From assembly GCA_020723105.1 (NCBI GenBank), contig DYJL01000025.1, forward strand, positions 1-45,282: DNA of 45,282 nt, given 5' to 3'. Below, one piece after another: positions 1 through 10,970 of this stretch. This stretch comes from Nitrospira japonica (lineage in GTDB: Bacteria > Nitrospirota > Thermodesulfovibrionia > UBA6902). The position numbers and the translations under genes are program-made. Position 1 is the first letter of the stretch. Each line of letters opens with the position of its first letter. Under the pieces are notes generated by a model. That model was not told where the DNA came from. It did no database searches and saw nothing but the letters and a program-made list of their open reading frames with translations.

Positions 1-1658
<1,658 letters not shown>

Positions 1659-1661
1659 AAA

Positions 1662-1747
1662 GGAGGGGTGGCCGAGTGGTCGATGGCGGCGGTCTTGAAA
1701 ACCGCAGGATGAAAGTCCCGTGGGTTCGAATCCTACCCCCTCCGCCA
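1662..1747 (+). tRNA. tRNA-Ser(UGA)
   Basis: The acceptor arm GGAGGGG pairs with CCCCTCC, followed by discriminator G and an encoded CCA. The anticodon loop CTTGAAA places TGA at 1696-1698, which reads UCA codons. A long variable arm lies between the anticodon stem and the TTCGAAT T-loop, as expected for a class II tRNA. It lies directly downstream of the seryl-tRNA synthetase gene. Confidence 0.97.
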
Positions 1748-1838
1748 TGAATTTCGCATAATTTAACGTCTTAATTTGAAATAATAATTTCTTCATAATA
1801 AAAAATTATATTCATAACTATTTCATAGTATTTTGTTA

Positions 1839-1844
1839 TATAAT
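1839..1844 (+). promoter_or_regulatory. possible -10 box for the triheme cytochrome gene
   Basis: A perfect TATAAT lies in a very AT-rich spacer between tRNA-Ser and the cytochrome gene, about 60 bases before the chosen start. No good -35 hexamer is found at normal spacing, so this is only a candidate. Confidence 0.35.
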
Positions 1845-1902
1845 AGCTGACTTTTGAAATAAGGATCTTAAAAATTAAGCATGAAGAAAGGAGGTGATTA
1901 AC

Positions 1903-2223
1903 GTGAGGACAATTACAGCGATATTGGCTATCTTAATTGCAGTTGTTTTTGTTGGTAATGTAATGGCAACCCCGCCTGGAAAGACGGTTGAGTATGCAGG
2001 CGGAGACGCGGGGAAAGTGGTATTTGACGGCAAGACCCATGCAGACAAAGGCAATAAGTGCGGTGACTGTCATAAGGACGGTTTATTCAAAGCTATGAAA
2101 AAGGGTTCTGTCAAGATAACAAAGGCAGACCATGTACCGGGAAAACTCTGCGGCACTTGTCATGACGGCACAAAGGCATTTGCACAGACAGATGCAAATT
2201 GTACAAAATGCCATAAGAAGTAA
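1903..2223 (+). CDS. small periplasmic triheme c7-like cytochrome
   Basis: This small exported electron carrier has three heme-binding CxxCH sites (CGDCH, CGTCH, CTKCH). The N-terminus, MRTITAILAILIAVVFVG then a short polar segment after VMA, is a typical signal peptide. Spacing and length (about 85 mature residues) match the c7/c3-type cytochromes that shuttle electrons through the periplasm. The GTG at 1903 is preferred over the in-frame GTG at 1894. A near-perfect anti-16S sequence, AAGGAGGTGATT, spans about 1888-1899 and overlaps the upstream GTG. The gene stands alone between tRNA-Ser and a bidirectional terminator. It would be a natural periplasmic partner for the multiheme cytochromes near 36-41 kb, but that link is inferred. 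Confidence 0.88.
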   Translation: MRTITAILAILIAVVFVGNVMATPPGKTVEYAGGDAGKVVFDGKTHADKGNKCGDCHKDGLFKAMKKGSVKITKADHVPGKLCGTCHDGTKAFAQTDANCTKCHKK

Positions 2224-2236
2224 CTTATTTTTAAAT

Positions 2237-2275
2237 TAAAGAAGCGGCTTCAAGAGGAGTCGCTTCTTTATTTAT
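2237..2275. terminator. bidirectional terminator between the c7-like gene and mnmG
   Basis: The arms 2237-2249 and 2258-2270 pair at 12 of 13 positions (TAAAGAAGCG with its complement) around an 8-base loop. The plus side continues into T-rich sequence, and the minus side also has a T-rich flank. It serves the two convergent genes, and the mnmG stop codon is only two bases beyond. Confidence 0.8.
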
Positions 2276-4149
2276 TCTGCTTTTCTTTCCCGTCTCTGTT
2301 TTCCTATTGCTACCATAAGAAGTGAAATTGCTGCAGGTGTAACACCTGGAATCCTGCTGGCCTGTCCGAGGTTAAGCGGTCTTACTTCCTCAAGCTTTTC
2401 CACAACTTCTTTTGAGAGCCCGTTTATCCCTCTGTAAACAAATCCTTCCGGTATGGTCTTTTCCTCAAACTTTTTAAACTTCTCTGCCTGTTCTGACTGC
2501 CTGTCAATGTATCCCTTGTATTTTGTCTGGATTTCAACCTGATTTATGACATCCTGCGACAAGTTGTTGCTGGACAGCGAGACATCCGGGATATCTCTAT
2601 AGCGCACTTCAGGTCTTTTGAGGAGTTGATACAGGCTTATATCCTCTTTTACCGGCGTGCCGCCGAGATTTTTCAGGACGGGATTGAAGATATGAGGTTT
2701 TATCCGCGTGGACTTTATTCTCTTTAATTCTGTTTCAACCGCTGCCTTTTTTCCGAGAAAGGCATTATATTGCCCTTCATTGATAAGGCCAAGATTATAG
2801 CCCTTTTCCATAAGGCGTAAATCTGCATTGTCCTGCCTGAGCAAAAGCCTGTATTCAGCCCTTGAAGTAAACATCCTGTACGGCTCTTGCGTCCCTTTTG
2901 TTACAAGGTCATCAAGCAGCACTCCAATATAAGCCTCATGTCTGCTTAATATAAAGGGTTCTGTATTTCTGAGTTTCAGCGCTGCGTTAATCCCTGCCAT
3001 AAGCCCTTGTGCAGCAGCCTCTTCATATCCGGAGGTGCCGTTAATCTGTCCCGCAAGAAAAAGCCCTTCGATAAGTTTGGTCTCGAGAGTAGACTTTAAT
3101 TGAGTCGGATAAACAAAGTCATACTCTATCGCATAGCCAAATTTTCTTATCTCTGCATTTTTAAGACCTGTTATGCTATGCACCAGTTGTGTCTGCACCT
3201 CGCCGGGCAGGCTTGTTGAAATGCCATTGGCATAGTATTCATCTGAATCAATTCCCTCAGGTTCGAGGAATATCTGGTGCCTCGGTTTTTCTCTGAATCT
3301 GACAACCTTGTCCTCAATTGACGGGCAGTAACGGGGGCCTATTCCCTTTATTATGCCGCTGTATAATGGAGAATATTTAAGATTGTCGAATATTATTTTA
3401 TGAGTGCGCTCATTTGTATAAGTCATATAACAAGGCAACTGCGGATTGGTAATCTCTTTTGTAAATAAAGACATTGAAGGCGGAGGCACATCCCCTTCCT
3501 GAATTTCCATAACGGAAAAATCAATTCCCTTCCTGGCGAGTCTTGGAGGAGTGCCTGTTTTCAGCCGCCCGATTTTAAAGCCGGCTTCATGGAGGCTCTT
3601 TGAGAGGTTGATCGAAGGGGACTCGCCGATCCTTCCGGCAGGGAAATTCTCCATGCCTATATGAATGAGACCGTTCAGAAAAGTTCCTGTTGCAATTATC
3701 ACGGCCCGCGCTTTGTATATGTGCTCATCGGTCCTGACGCCATAGACCTGCCCGCCGTCAACCAGGACCTCTTCAACGCTTTCCTGCTTAATATCAAGCA
3801 TTGACTGCGCTTCAAGGGCTTCTCTCATATATTTTCTGTATAGAGCGCGGTCTGCCTGAACCCTTGTAGCCCATACAGCAGGGCCTTTGCTTTTATTTAG
3901 GACCTTAAATTGTATCCCGGCCTTATCCGTAATTTTTGCCATCTCGCCGCCAAGGGCGTCTATCTCTTTTACAAGATGGCTTTTTGCAAGCCCCCCAATG
4001 GCAGGATTGCAGGACATCTGCCCGATGGTATCAAGGTGCATTGTGAAAATGGCGGTGCTACAGCCTATTCTTGCAGTAACAAGCCCTGCTTCACATCCTG
4101 CATGTCCGGCGCCGATGACAAGAATGTCATAGTCTTTGATTACTTTCAT
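2272..4149 (-). CDS. mnmG: tRNA uridine 5-carboxymethylaminomethyl synthesis enzyme MnmG (GidA)
   Basis: This is the FAD-dependent subunit that, with MnmE, installs the (carboxymethyl)aminomethyl group on wobble U34 of certain tRNAs. The 625-residue length is standard. The N-terminal dinucleotide-binding motif GAGHAGCEA (about residues 13-21) is followed by the family signature SCNPAIGGLAKSHLVKEIDALGG. A second signature, GTSGYEEAAAQGL, appears near residue 370. The C-terminal helical domain ends with the conserved RIPGVTPAAISLL stretch. It starts at ATG 4149, 67 bases after the response-regulator stop, so it may be cotranscribed with the two-component genes. No MnmE gene is in the window. 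Confidence 0.97.
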   Translation of the reverse strand: MKVIKDYDILVIGAGHAGCEAGLVTARIGCSTAIFTMHLDTIGQMSCNPAIGGLAKSHLVKEIDALGGEMAKITDKAGIQFKVLNKSKGPAVWATRVQADRALYRKYMREALEAQSMLDIKQESVEEVLVDGGQVYGVRTDEHIYKARAVIIATGTFLNGLIHIGMENFPAGRIGESPSINLSKSLHEAGFKIGRLKTGTPPRLARKGIDFSVMEIQEGDVPPPSMSLFTKEITNPQLPCYMTYTNERTHKIIFDNLKYSPLYSGIIKGIGPRYCPSIEDKVVRFREKPRHQIFLEPEGIDSDEYYANGISTSLPGEVQTQLVHSITGLKNAEIRKFGYAIEYDFVYPTQLKSTLETKLIEGLFLAGQINGTSGYEEAAAQGLMAGINAALKLRNTEPFILSRHEAYIGVLLDDLVTKGTQEPYRMFTSRAEYRLLLRQDNADLRLMEKGYNLGLINEGQYNAFLGKKAAVETELKRIKSTRIKPHIFNPVLKNLGGTPVKEDISLYQLLKRPEVRYRDIPDVSLSSNNLSQDVINQVEIQTKYKGYIDRQSEQAEKFKKFEEKTIPEGFVYRGINGLSKEVVEKLEEVRPLNLGQASRIPGVTPAAISLLMVAIGKQRRERKAE

Positions 4150-4216
4150 AATAGTTACTATAAGTGAAATTGAGGAGGTTGTTCAAATAGGGGATATGGA
4201 AGAGGATGAGGTCCTT

Positions 4217-5287
4217 TTATTCAGAATAAATATTGAGCACTTCATTAAATACAGGAGCGACCTCGATAAAGGCTTTTAATACATTGGGGTCAAAATGTTC
4301 GGGCAGGGTTCTGCCGTCTCCCTCTATTATTATTTTACAGGCTGCTTCATGACTTAATGAGGATTTATAGGGCCTTCTGTTTCTCAGGGCGTCATACTGA
4401 TCGCAAAGCATGACGATTCTTCCTTCAATAGGGATATCCGCGCCTTTCAGGCCATTTGGATAACCAGTGCCGTCCCATCTTTCATGATGATTTAAGGCAA
4501 TTGACGCAGCCATTTGTATATTCGCATAAGCTGAACCAGCAAGCACTTTCCCGCCGATAACGCAATGCAGTTTCATGGTCTCAAATTCTTTTGCAGTAAG
4601 CGCCCCCGGTTTTAAAAGGATGTTGTCGGGTATCCCTATCTTGCCGATGTCATGCATCTGGCTTGCAAATGTTATATTGTCAATGAATTCTATTGGCATA
4701 TCCAGGGCCTCTGCAATCTTGTTTGAAAAAAGCCCGATCCTGATGATATGAGCGCCTGTGTCAGTGTCTCTGAACTCAGCCATTGAGACCAGACGCTGGA
4801 TCATTTCTTTACTTATATTTCTGAGTGAAAGTAGGGCATTGGCTAATTCTTTGGTGCGTTCCTCAACTGTGCTCTCAAGTATGCGTTTGTAGTCCTTGTC
4901 CATCTGAATAAGCCTGTTATACTTAACGGCCTTTTCAATTGAGTAAACAAGATATTCGGGGTTGTATGGTTTGACAATAAAGTCAAAGGCCCCGTGTCTT
5001 ATTCCTGCAATGGCCATGTCCATGTGAGTGTATGCAGTCATGAGAATTACAGGTGTTTCTCTATTAAGGTCATGTATCTTTTCAAGCAGCTCAAGGCCTG
5101 TGACTTGCGGCATTTTGATGTCAGTCAGAATAATGTCAATTTTCTTCTCGGTGAAGTTGTCTATTGCTTCTTTCCCGTTTTTGCAGGACACAACAGAATA
5201 GCCCAGTTCCGTCAACAGTCCTGAGAGGGAATTGAGAACCAGCGTGTCATCGTCAACAACAAGGATGGTCGTTCTGTTTTCGTTCAA
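4217..5287 (-). CDS. response regulator with HD-GYP domain (putative cyclic-di-GMP phosphodiesterase)
   Basis: Residues 1-125 form a receiver domain: acidic pocket DDD at 12-14, phospho-acceptor Asp56 (ILTDIKMP), conserved Thr in LMTAYT and Lys in VKPYNP. A coiled linker (about 125-165) leads to an HD-GYP domain with GAHIIRI, the HD pair in [22 protein letters not shown] and [14 protein letters not shown]. Proteins of this architecture hydrolyse cyclic-di-GMP, so phosphorylation probably lowers this messenger. The start codon is TTG at 5287 and overlaps the kinase stop in a TTGA junction, indicating translational coupling. The kinase next door is therefore the likely partner. Confidence 0.93.
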   Translation of the reverse strand: MNENRTTILVVDDDTLVLNSLSGLLTELGYSVVSCKNGKEAIDNFTEKKIDIILTDIKMPQVTGLELLEKIHDLNRETPVILMTAYTHMDMAIAGIRHGAFDFIVKPYNPEYLVYSIEKAVKYNRLIQMDKDYKRILESTVEERTKELANALLSLRNISKEMIQRLVSMAEFRDTDTGAHIIRIGLFSNKIAEALDMPIEFIDNITFASQMHDIGKIGIPDNILLKPGALTAKEFETMKLHCVIGGKVLAGSAYANIQMAASIALNHHERWDGTGYPNGLKGADIPIEGRIVMLCDQYDALRNRRPYKSSLSHEAACKIIIEGDGRTLPEHFDPNVLKAFIEVAPVFNEVLNIYSE

Positions 5288-8229
5288 TTTGCCAGCGCCT
5301 CTTTTACTTTCTTCAGTAATTTTGCAGGGGAAATTGGCTTTACCACAAAGTTTATCCCGTCTTTGATTAGTTCATTCTTATTTATAAAGTCAGCGGGATA
5401 CCCGCTTGTCAGGAGCGCTTTTATGTCAGGTTTTATTTTCCTGATTCTGTCATATGCCTCTTTTCCGCTCATTTTTGGCATTATGATATCGAATATGAGA
5501 AGCTCGATGTTGTTTTTATTGTCAATAAACTTGGTTACAGCATCTTCGCCGTCAAAAGCCTCTATGACTTTATAGCCGAACTCCTCGAGCACCTGTTTTG
5601 TGAGGTTTCTCACTATAAACTCATCCTCTGCCAGGAGGACAGTATGTGGCGTCTCTGTGGTGTCAGGGATTTCTTCAGGTTCTGTCTTTTCAACTTCTGC
5701 TTTAATTGTCGGAAGGTAGATTTTAAATGTCGTGCCCTTGCCGGATTCGCTTTCGCAAACAATGTAACCATTGTGCTGTTTGATTATTCCATATACTATT
5801 GAAAGCCCAAGCCCTGTGCCTTTTCCAATATCCTTGGTTGTAAAAAAAGGCTCAAATATTCTTTCCCGGGTTTTCTCATCCATGCCAATACCTGTATCTG
5901 AAACCGAAATTTCAGCAAACTCTCCGTTGTTGCCGGCAGTGTTGTTATCTGACTTATGGAATTGCCGCTCTTCTTTCAGAAATCCCAATGACGCAAGGGC
6001 CACTTTCTTTGTCTCTATGGTCAGGCGGCCTCCATTTGGCATGGCATCCCTGGCGTTTGTACAGAGGTTAATAAGTACCTGATCTATCTGAATACTGTCA
6101 GCCATTACAATTAAGGTCCCGGCTTCCTCCGGCTCTTTTTTATCTGAGTCAGGCGCAGCGGAATTTAGTATAGTCGTTAACTCAATATCTTCCCCGATGA
6201 CCCTCAATAAAAGCTTTTTCATATTGCTGATAAGTTCGATAACGTCTACAGGCTCGGGATTGCTCACCTGCTGCCTGCTGAATGCGAGCAGGCTTTGCGT
6301 TAAATGGGCGCCTCTTTCAGATGATTCAAGTATTTGATCTATATTACTTTTGACCGGGTCGTCTTTTAAGCGCAATTTTAAAATATTTGCATATCCTATA
6401 ATGGCTGTCAGAACATTATTAAAGTCATGCGCAATGCCGCCTGCCAACTGTCCCACGGCCTCCATTTTTTGTGACTGGCGGAGTTGATCTTCAAGTTTTT
6501 TCCGCTCAGTAATGTCTCTGACAATGTGGATTAGTCCCGAAATGTTATTATTGCTGTCAAATCTTGGTATCGCCGTTATCTCGATAAACATTCCTAAATG
6601 GGGCTCGTATAATTCAGTTGTCGAAGGCAGCCCTGTGTTAAGGCAATCGCAGCTTGGACAGCCTTCCGGAGGACGATCGGTTCCATGATAAAAGCGATAA
6701 CATTTTTGGGGTGTTATATCTAAAATAGGGAGATGAAGTATTTTCTCGGCAGCTTTATTAGCGTGTATTATGTTGAAATCCTTATCGTGGACAGTGACCA
6801 TATCTGTGATGGAATTAAAGGTGTCTTCCCAGTCATGAGTAATCTGAAAGAGTTTTTCTTCCATTCTTTTATGTTCGGTCACATCGCGGAATATTCCGTT
6901 ACATGCAACTGCTTTTCCATCAACCATGTGTACTGTTGCATTGCCTTCTGCATGAATTAATCGTCCATCTTTGGCGACGAAAGTTACTTCAATATTACCC
7001 TTCGATTTGCCTGATAACACATCTTTTAGTGTATTTATACAGTGAGTTTTATAATCTGGATGTAAAATATTGAATACGGTAAGACCGGACAATTCTTCCA
7101 ACGTATAACCCATGGTCTTTAACCACGCAGGATTAACGTATAAGAAATGCCCATCCGGCAACACACTCTGAATCATATCGTTGGCGTTTTCAAATAAACT
7201 GTGGTAACGTTTCTCGTACTCTTTTAAAGCATCCTCCGCCTTCTTGCGTTCCGTTATGTCGCGTGCAACAGCGACTATATAGCTCTGGTCGAGCTGCACT
7301 AATTTCAGACTGACCTCTACAGGAAAAGTTGACCCATCCTTTCGCAGATGGACACTATTCCATACGCCGCCTCCTGTCCTCCTGAGATCCTCAATTATTT
7401 CCGGAAAGTCTGACGGATTGACGAAGGGATCAATGTCGAAAACTTTCATGGACAGAAGTTCCTCGCGACTGTAGCCGAGGTCTGAGCACGTTTTCTTATT
7501 TACATTGAGGAAACAACCTGTTTCCGGGTCAAGGACTTCAACAGAGTCATTGGACTGATTGATCAAGGTTTGATAGAGGCTGAGATTCTCCTCACTCTTG
7601 CGCAAAGTCGCCTCCGTCTCTTTTTGCTCTGTAATGTCCTCTACAATTCCAACGCCACTTTTGACTTCGTTGTTTGGGCCGAAAAGAGGCGCAGTGCGTA
7701 AAAAGACCCAGGTTTTATCGTCTCCCATGGAGAGATCGCATAAGCCTTCATAAACACCTTCGCCTCCGTCTAATGCCTTTCTCAAGGCCAGCAGTACTTT
7801 TTCTTCTTTCGACATCTTCAGGTCAAGACCTATTGTTTTTCTCGGAGGCAAATGTGCAATTACTATAAAGCGGTCATTACATTCTGTAATATGCAAATCT
7901 TTATCATAGTGAAATATCCCGACAGGAGAACACTGAAAAAGCAGTCGGTATCTTTCTTTATTTTCCCGCAGATCTGTTTTAGTTTTTTTGTATATTAAAA
8001 TGAGAGACCTGGCATATAGGGCTATCGTAATGACGCCGATAGTTAAGAAACGCATCCAGATTTCATGCAGGCCTGGTTTTAACAGGTGAGAAATGAAACT
8101 CTCGTGGTTGAATATAAATGCTTCTATTGCAGATTCAACAATCCAGTAGAGCGCTCCGAGTCCGATACTTAAGAATACTGTTTTACGTTTTTGAGAAGCT
8201 ATATATTTTTCTTCTGTTTCGGGGCGCAT
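5284..8229 (-). CDS. membrane hybrid sensor histidine kinase with four PAS domains and a C-terminal receiver
   Basis: Two membrane helices (about 18-40 and 58-80) are followed by four PAS/PAC modules: about 92-205, 215-332, 338-458 and 465-580. Each ends in a PAC-like DIT(E)xK motif. The HisKA domain has its phospho-acceptor at His601 in GGIAHDFNN. An ATPase domain carries the N box ([14 protein letters not shown]), G1 (DTGIGMD) and G2 ([13 protein letters not shown]). Residues 862-981 are a receiver with Asp914 ([11 protein letters not shown]) and Lys in VKPIS. PAS4 has a cysteine cluster (Cys510, Cys524, Cys527, Cys529 in the PEGCPSCDC region), which could bind metal or sense redox state; this is inference. 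It is coupled to the HD-GYP regulator downstream. The ligand is unknown. Confidence 0.93.
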   Translation of the reverse strand: MRPETEEKYIASQKRKTVFLSIGLGALYWIVESAIEAFIFNHESFISHLLKPGLHEIWMRFLTIGVITIALYARSLILIYKKTKTDLRENKERYRLLFQCSPVGIFHYDKDLHITECNDRFIVIAHLPPRKTIGLDLKMSKEEKVLLALRKALDGGEGVYEGLCDLSMGDDKTWVFLRTAPLFGPNNEVKSGVGIVEDITEQKETEATLRKSEENLSLYQTLINQSNDSVEVLDPETGCFLNVNKKTCSDLGYSREELLSMKVFDIDPFVNPSDFPEIIEDLRRTGGGVWNSVHLRKDGSTFPVEVSLKLVQLDQSYIVAVARDITERKKAEDALKEYEKRYHSLFENANDMIQSVLPDGHFLYVNPAWLKTMGYTLEELSGLTVFNILHPDYKTHCINTLKDVLSGKSKGNIEVTFVAKDGRLIHAEGNATVHMVDGKAVACNGIFRDVTEHKRMEEKLFQITHDWEDTFNSITDMVTVHDKDFNIIHANKAAEKILHLPILDITPQKCYRFYHGTDRPPEGCPSCDCLNTGLPSTTELYEPHLGMFIEITAIPRFDSNNNISGLIHIVRDITERKKLEDQLRQSQKMEAVGQLAGGIAHDFNNVLTAIIGYANILKLRLKDDPVKSNIDQILESSERGAHLTQSLLAFSRQQVSNPEPVDVIELISNMKKLLLRVIGEDIELTTILNSAAPDSDKKEPEEAGTLIVMADSIQIDQVLINLCTNARDAMPNGGRLTIETKKVALASLGFLKEERQFHKSDNNTAGNNGEFAEISVSDTGIGMDEKTRERIFEPFFTTKDIGKGTGLGLSIVYGIIKQHNGYIVCESESGKGTTFKIYLPTIKAEVEKTEPEEIPDTTETPHTVLLAEDEFIVRNLTKQVLEEFGYKVIEAFDGEDAVTKFIDNKNNIELLIFDIIMPKMSGKEAYDRIRKIKPDIKALLTSGYPADFINKNELIKDGINFVVKPISPAKLLKKVKEALAN

Positions 8230-8377
8230 GTAACACTTCTTTTAATAATCTTTATAGAAGCAAAAATGATTGTCCATGATTTATCTCATACGGTACGTAA
8301 TATACATATCGAATTTAAAAGGCAAAAACTTAAGAGAATAGTATCACTTTAGAAACTCCTTTACCACACATTATTCA

Positions 8378-8431
8378 GGGAATAGGGATTAGGGGGTAGG
8401 GGAAAAACGGTTTGAGCGGTTTGAACTGTTT
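8378..8431 (+). repeat. G-run plus CGGTTTGA composite repeat
   Basis: Positions 8378-8402 hold four G-runs (3, 3, 5 and 4 bases) separated by 4, 4 and 2 bases, a canonical G-quadruplex pattern. Positions 8408-8431 hold two CGGTTTGA units and end in GAACTGTTT. The copy lies in the 218-base gap between subtilase 1 and the kinase gene. Related G-runs or CGGTTTGA units recur around 10.7, 15.4, 19.3, 20.0, 22.0, 31.2 and 44.7 kb. Confidence 0.7.
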
Positions 8432-8447
8432 ACAAGGCGAATGAAAT

Positions 8448-10643
8448 TCAGCCTCTTTTGTTTCTTGCTCTTTTTATTATTAAAACAGTAACTGGTGCAA
8501 TTAATACGGCCAATGACATATAAGGGAAGGCAACAAACATGACAACTGGCATCAGCATAATTCTTGTAATGAATTTTAAATGTTCACTGTCTTTGATAAC
8601 ATTCGCTATCGAAGGAGAGTACGTATAGTAGAAATCAACAAAGGTCCTGCCAGGGAAATTGGTTAAAAGATGTCTGTCTCTGAAATCCCGCAGAACTTTT
8701 ACGTAGGGATGCATTATGCTTCCGTATGCAGCCGTAGCAATGAAACATCCGCCCCCTCCGCCCCCGCCTCCTCCTGAAGCGATTCCTTCGTTTCCTGAAT
8801 TATTGCCATTTCCGTTGCCAGGATTGCCGGTATCTTCCTGAAAATCATAATCTTCTTCCAGGAGAGCATTATAGGCATTTAGCCTCCCGCCAGATGAAAC
8901 CTTTTTGGCTAATAAAGGCTTGGCGTCAACGCTGTTTAATAAGGCGCCCTTTATCTGGAGGTTAGTCAATTGCGGTTTGAGGGCTTTTATAAGTCCTGCC
9001 ACACCTGATACATGAGGCGCAGCCATGGAGGTTCCGCTATAAGAAGTGTAGGTGTAGGTATTTACAACAATAGGCATCCTTGTAAGTTTAACGTTGTCAA
9101 GATAAACCCCTTCGCCGGTAATTGAAGCGTCTGTTGTCAACCCAAATCCAAAATAGAACTGGTCATACATTTCTGCTATGGCTGTTAATTCCTGCGATGA
9201 ATCTGAAATAAAGTCGCCGTTTGTTGATCCAGTCCTGTAATCAATCCAGTCCCAGGCGCTTCCATTAGTTGAATAGTTGATGTCCAGATAATCATAATTC
9301 TCTTCAAGCTGGCCTTTCCATGTGAAATACAGTGTATAAATATTATCTTTTACTGATGTAATTGGGGTCATGTAGCCGGCCCAAGAGGAAGTGTTATTGG
9401 CATAATTTACGCCAGGGCCGTCCTCAAGGCTGTTTGTTGCACTAAAGCCCGTTCCGCTTGTATCAGCCCAACTGGAATTGGTTCCCCCTCTGGTCCAGCC
9501 AAGAAGAGGGAGCGCTCCAACTGCTCCATCAAAGACTTCTTCATAGACAGTAGCAGGCGAGCCATAGCTGATTATTGGAACTGTACTGTATATGCTTGAG
9601 CCTGGAGCTGCCAGATCAACTGATGTTGAACCATAATTTGAAAACCACGCAAGGTTATCGTTGGCGTCCGTGGCAGCCACTGAGATGACATTGGAGCTTG
9701 TGTAGCTTGCCGGATAAAAAGGAGTTGAATCATTGCTGCTGCCGCTGTTTCCAGCAGCGCAGACTACAACTGCACTGGATGCGTCAATAGCATCCTTAAG
9801 TGCCTGGCTGTAACCGCCGCCGCCCCAACTATTATTGATAATATGAGCCCCGTTAGCATTTGCATATAAAATAGCAGACACTGCATCTGATGTTGTGCCG
9901 CTGCCGTCTATTCCTAAAAAGCGTAAAAGCATTATCTGGGCCTGCCACATTATGCCGGTAATGCCGGTGTTATTATCTCCCCCCGCTGCAATTGTTCCGG
10001 CTACGTGCGTCCCGTGTCCGTTGAAGTCAACAGGGTCATTGTCATCACCTATAAAATCCCATCCGTTACAGTCATCAATATAACCATTATTGTCATTATC
10101 AACCCCGTCTGAGCAACTGGTCTCACCTGTATTAGTCCAGATATTTCCAATAAGCTCGGGATGGTTATATGCAACACCTGTATCAATGACAGCTATAACT
10201 ACTGCGCTGTCTCCAGTTGTTAAATCCCAGGCTTCCGGAGCATCAATATCTGCGTCAATGGTACCGCCGGTCTGTCCGGTATTGTGCAGCCCCCACAGGC
10301 TATTAAAATAAGTATCATTCGCTATTGCATCAATATGAACAATGTAATTTGGTTCAGCATATTCGACATTCGGATCTCTCCTGTAGTACTCAACCGCTTC
10401 CTCCACGCTCATATTTTTCGGAAGCTTCAAATGGTGGACCCTTATTCCTTTAAAATCTTTCTTCTTGTGGGAGCCTACGGTTTTGTGCAGGGTATTGATC
10501 TTACTGATGTCTGAATCACCTTTAAATTTTACAAGAATTTCCCCTGGTACATATGCTGCAAATCCATTATTGCAGAAAAATATGAACAGCAGGAAAATAA
10601 AGGCGATTTTACCTGTTGTAATAGATGGAGATAATGGTCTCAT
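8448..10643 (-). CDS. subtilisin-like (S8) serine protease with CFI-box C-terminus (subtilase 1)
   Basis: This is a probably exported protease. A signal peptide (about 1-29) is followed by an I9-like propeptide (about 31-104) ending near EPNYIVHI. The catalytic residues are Asp154 (VIDTG), His210 (NGHGTHVAG), oxyanion Asn299 (AAGN) and Ser539 (GTSMAAPH). About 175 residues (roughly 355-530), rich in Trp, Tyr and Asn and looking like a beta-sandwich (MAM/immune-inhibitor type), interrupt the catalytic domain between the Asn and the Ser. A poly-Gly linker (624-632) precedes the CFI-box ([10 protein letters not shown], 633-642). The protein ends in a hydrophobic stretch and a basic tail, as in C-terminal sorting domains. 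It is a close paralogue of the gene at 10796-13141. No clear Shine-Dalgarno sequence precedes ATG 10643. Substrate unknown. Confidence 0.93.
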   Translation of the reverse strand: MRPLSPSITTGKIAFIFLLFIFFCNNGFAAYVPGEILVKFKGDSDISKINTLHKTVGSHKKKDFKGIRVHHLKLPKNMSVEEAVEYYRRDPNVEYAEPNYIVHIDAIANDTYFNSLWGLHNTGQTGGTIDADIDAPEAWDLTTGDSAVVIAVIDTGVAYNHPELIGNIWTNTGETSCSDGVDNDNNGYIDDCNGWDFIGDDNDPVDFNGHGTHVAGTIAAGGDNNTGITGIMWQAQIMLLRFLGIDGSGTTSDAVSAILYANANGAHIINNSWGGGGYSQALKDAIDASSAVVVCAAGNSGSSNDSTPFYPASYTSSNVISVAATDANDNLAWFSNYGSTSVDLAAPGSSIYSTVPIISYGSPATVYEEVFDGAVGALPLLGWTRGGTNSSWADTSGTGFSATNSLEDGPGVNYANNTSSWAGYMTPITSVKDNIYTLYFTWKGQLEENYDYLDINYSTNGSAWDWIDYRTGSTNGDFISDSSQELTAIAEMYDQFYFGFGLTTDASITGEGVYLDNVKLTRMPIVVNTYTYTSYSGTSMAAPHVSGVAGLIKALKPQLTNLQIKGALLNSVDAKPLLAKKVSSGGRLNAYNALLEEDYDFQEDTGNPGNGNGNNSGNEGIASGGGGGGGGGCFIATAAYGSIMHPYVKVLRDFRDRHLLTNFPGRTFVDFYYTYSPSIANVIKDSEHLKFITRIMLMPVVMFVAFPYMSLAVLIAPVTVLIIKRARNKRG

Positions 10644-10696
10644 CTATTACTATTTCGGCAAAATCAGGCTATTACTTTAACCGGTCTTATTTGAAA

Positions 10697-10720
10697 GGGA
10701 TTAGGGATTAGGGGGTAGGG
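10697..10720 (+). repeat. G-run repeat (quadruplex-capable)
   Basis: Four G-runs of 3, 3, 5 and 3 bases are spaced by 4, 4 and 2 bases (GGGATTAGGGGGTAGGG core). Degenerate CGGTTTAAGC sequence follows at about 10740. It lies in the presumed promoter region of subtilase 1. Confidence 0.7.
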
Positions 10721-10766
10721 AATAGGTAGGAAACAAGGAACGGTTTAAGCGATTAAAGCTGGTCTT

Positions 10767-10970
10767 TAACAGGCTGCTGAAAAAGTCTGTAATTGTCATT
10801 GCGAGGAGCGGATGTTGCGACGAAGCAATCTCAAACTTATTGCTTTATAAAGAAGTGAGTTTACGGAGTTTATCCCGAGCGGTAAAGAAAGATTGCTTCG
10901 CTTCGCTCGCAATGACAAGCGAGGGACCTGCACGCAAAGACAGCTAAAATACTTTTTCAGCAACCTGTTA
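10767..10970. mobile_element. MITE-like nested inverted-repeat element
   Basis: The outer terminal repeats are 20 bases long (10767-10786 and 10951-10970; TAACAGGCTGCTGAAAAAGT type) with one mismatch. Nested inside is a second inverted repeat, 10795-10917, whose ends read GTCATTGCGAG and CTCGCAATGAC and which carries GAAGCAATCT in both arms. The element is 204 bases long and has no transposase. It occupies the 3' end of subtilase 2, which reads through it and stops in the inner repeat. Both end types are familiar as dispersed non-coding repeats in bacterial genomes. Confidence 0.75.

Noticed and set aside
8748-8780. Poly-Gly tract in subtilase 1 considered as a frameshift artefact
   Set aside because: The frame continues into a clean CFI-box, and the paralogue has the same Gly linker at the same place.
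10697-10720. G-run repeats considered as a CRISPR array or telomere
   Set aside because: Units are shorter than 10 bases, unevenly spaced and without spacers, and copies are scattered over 36 kb including inside genes.
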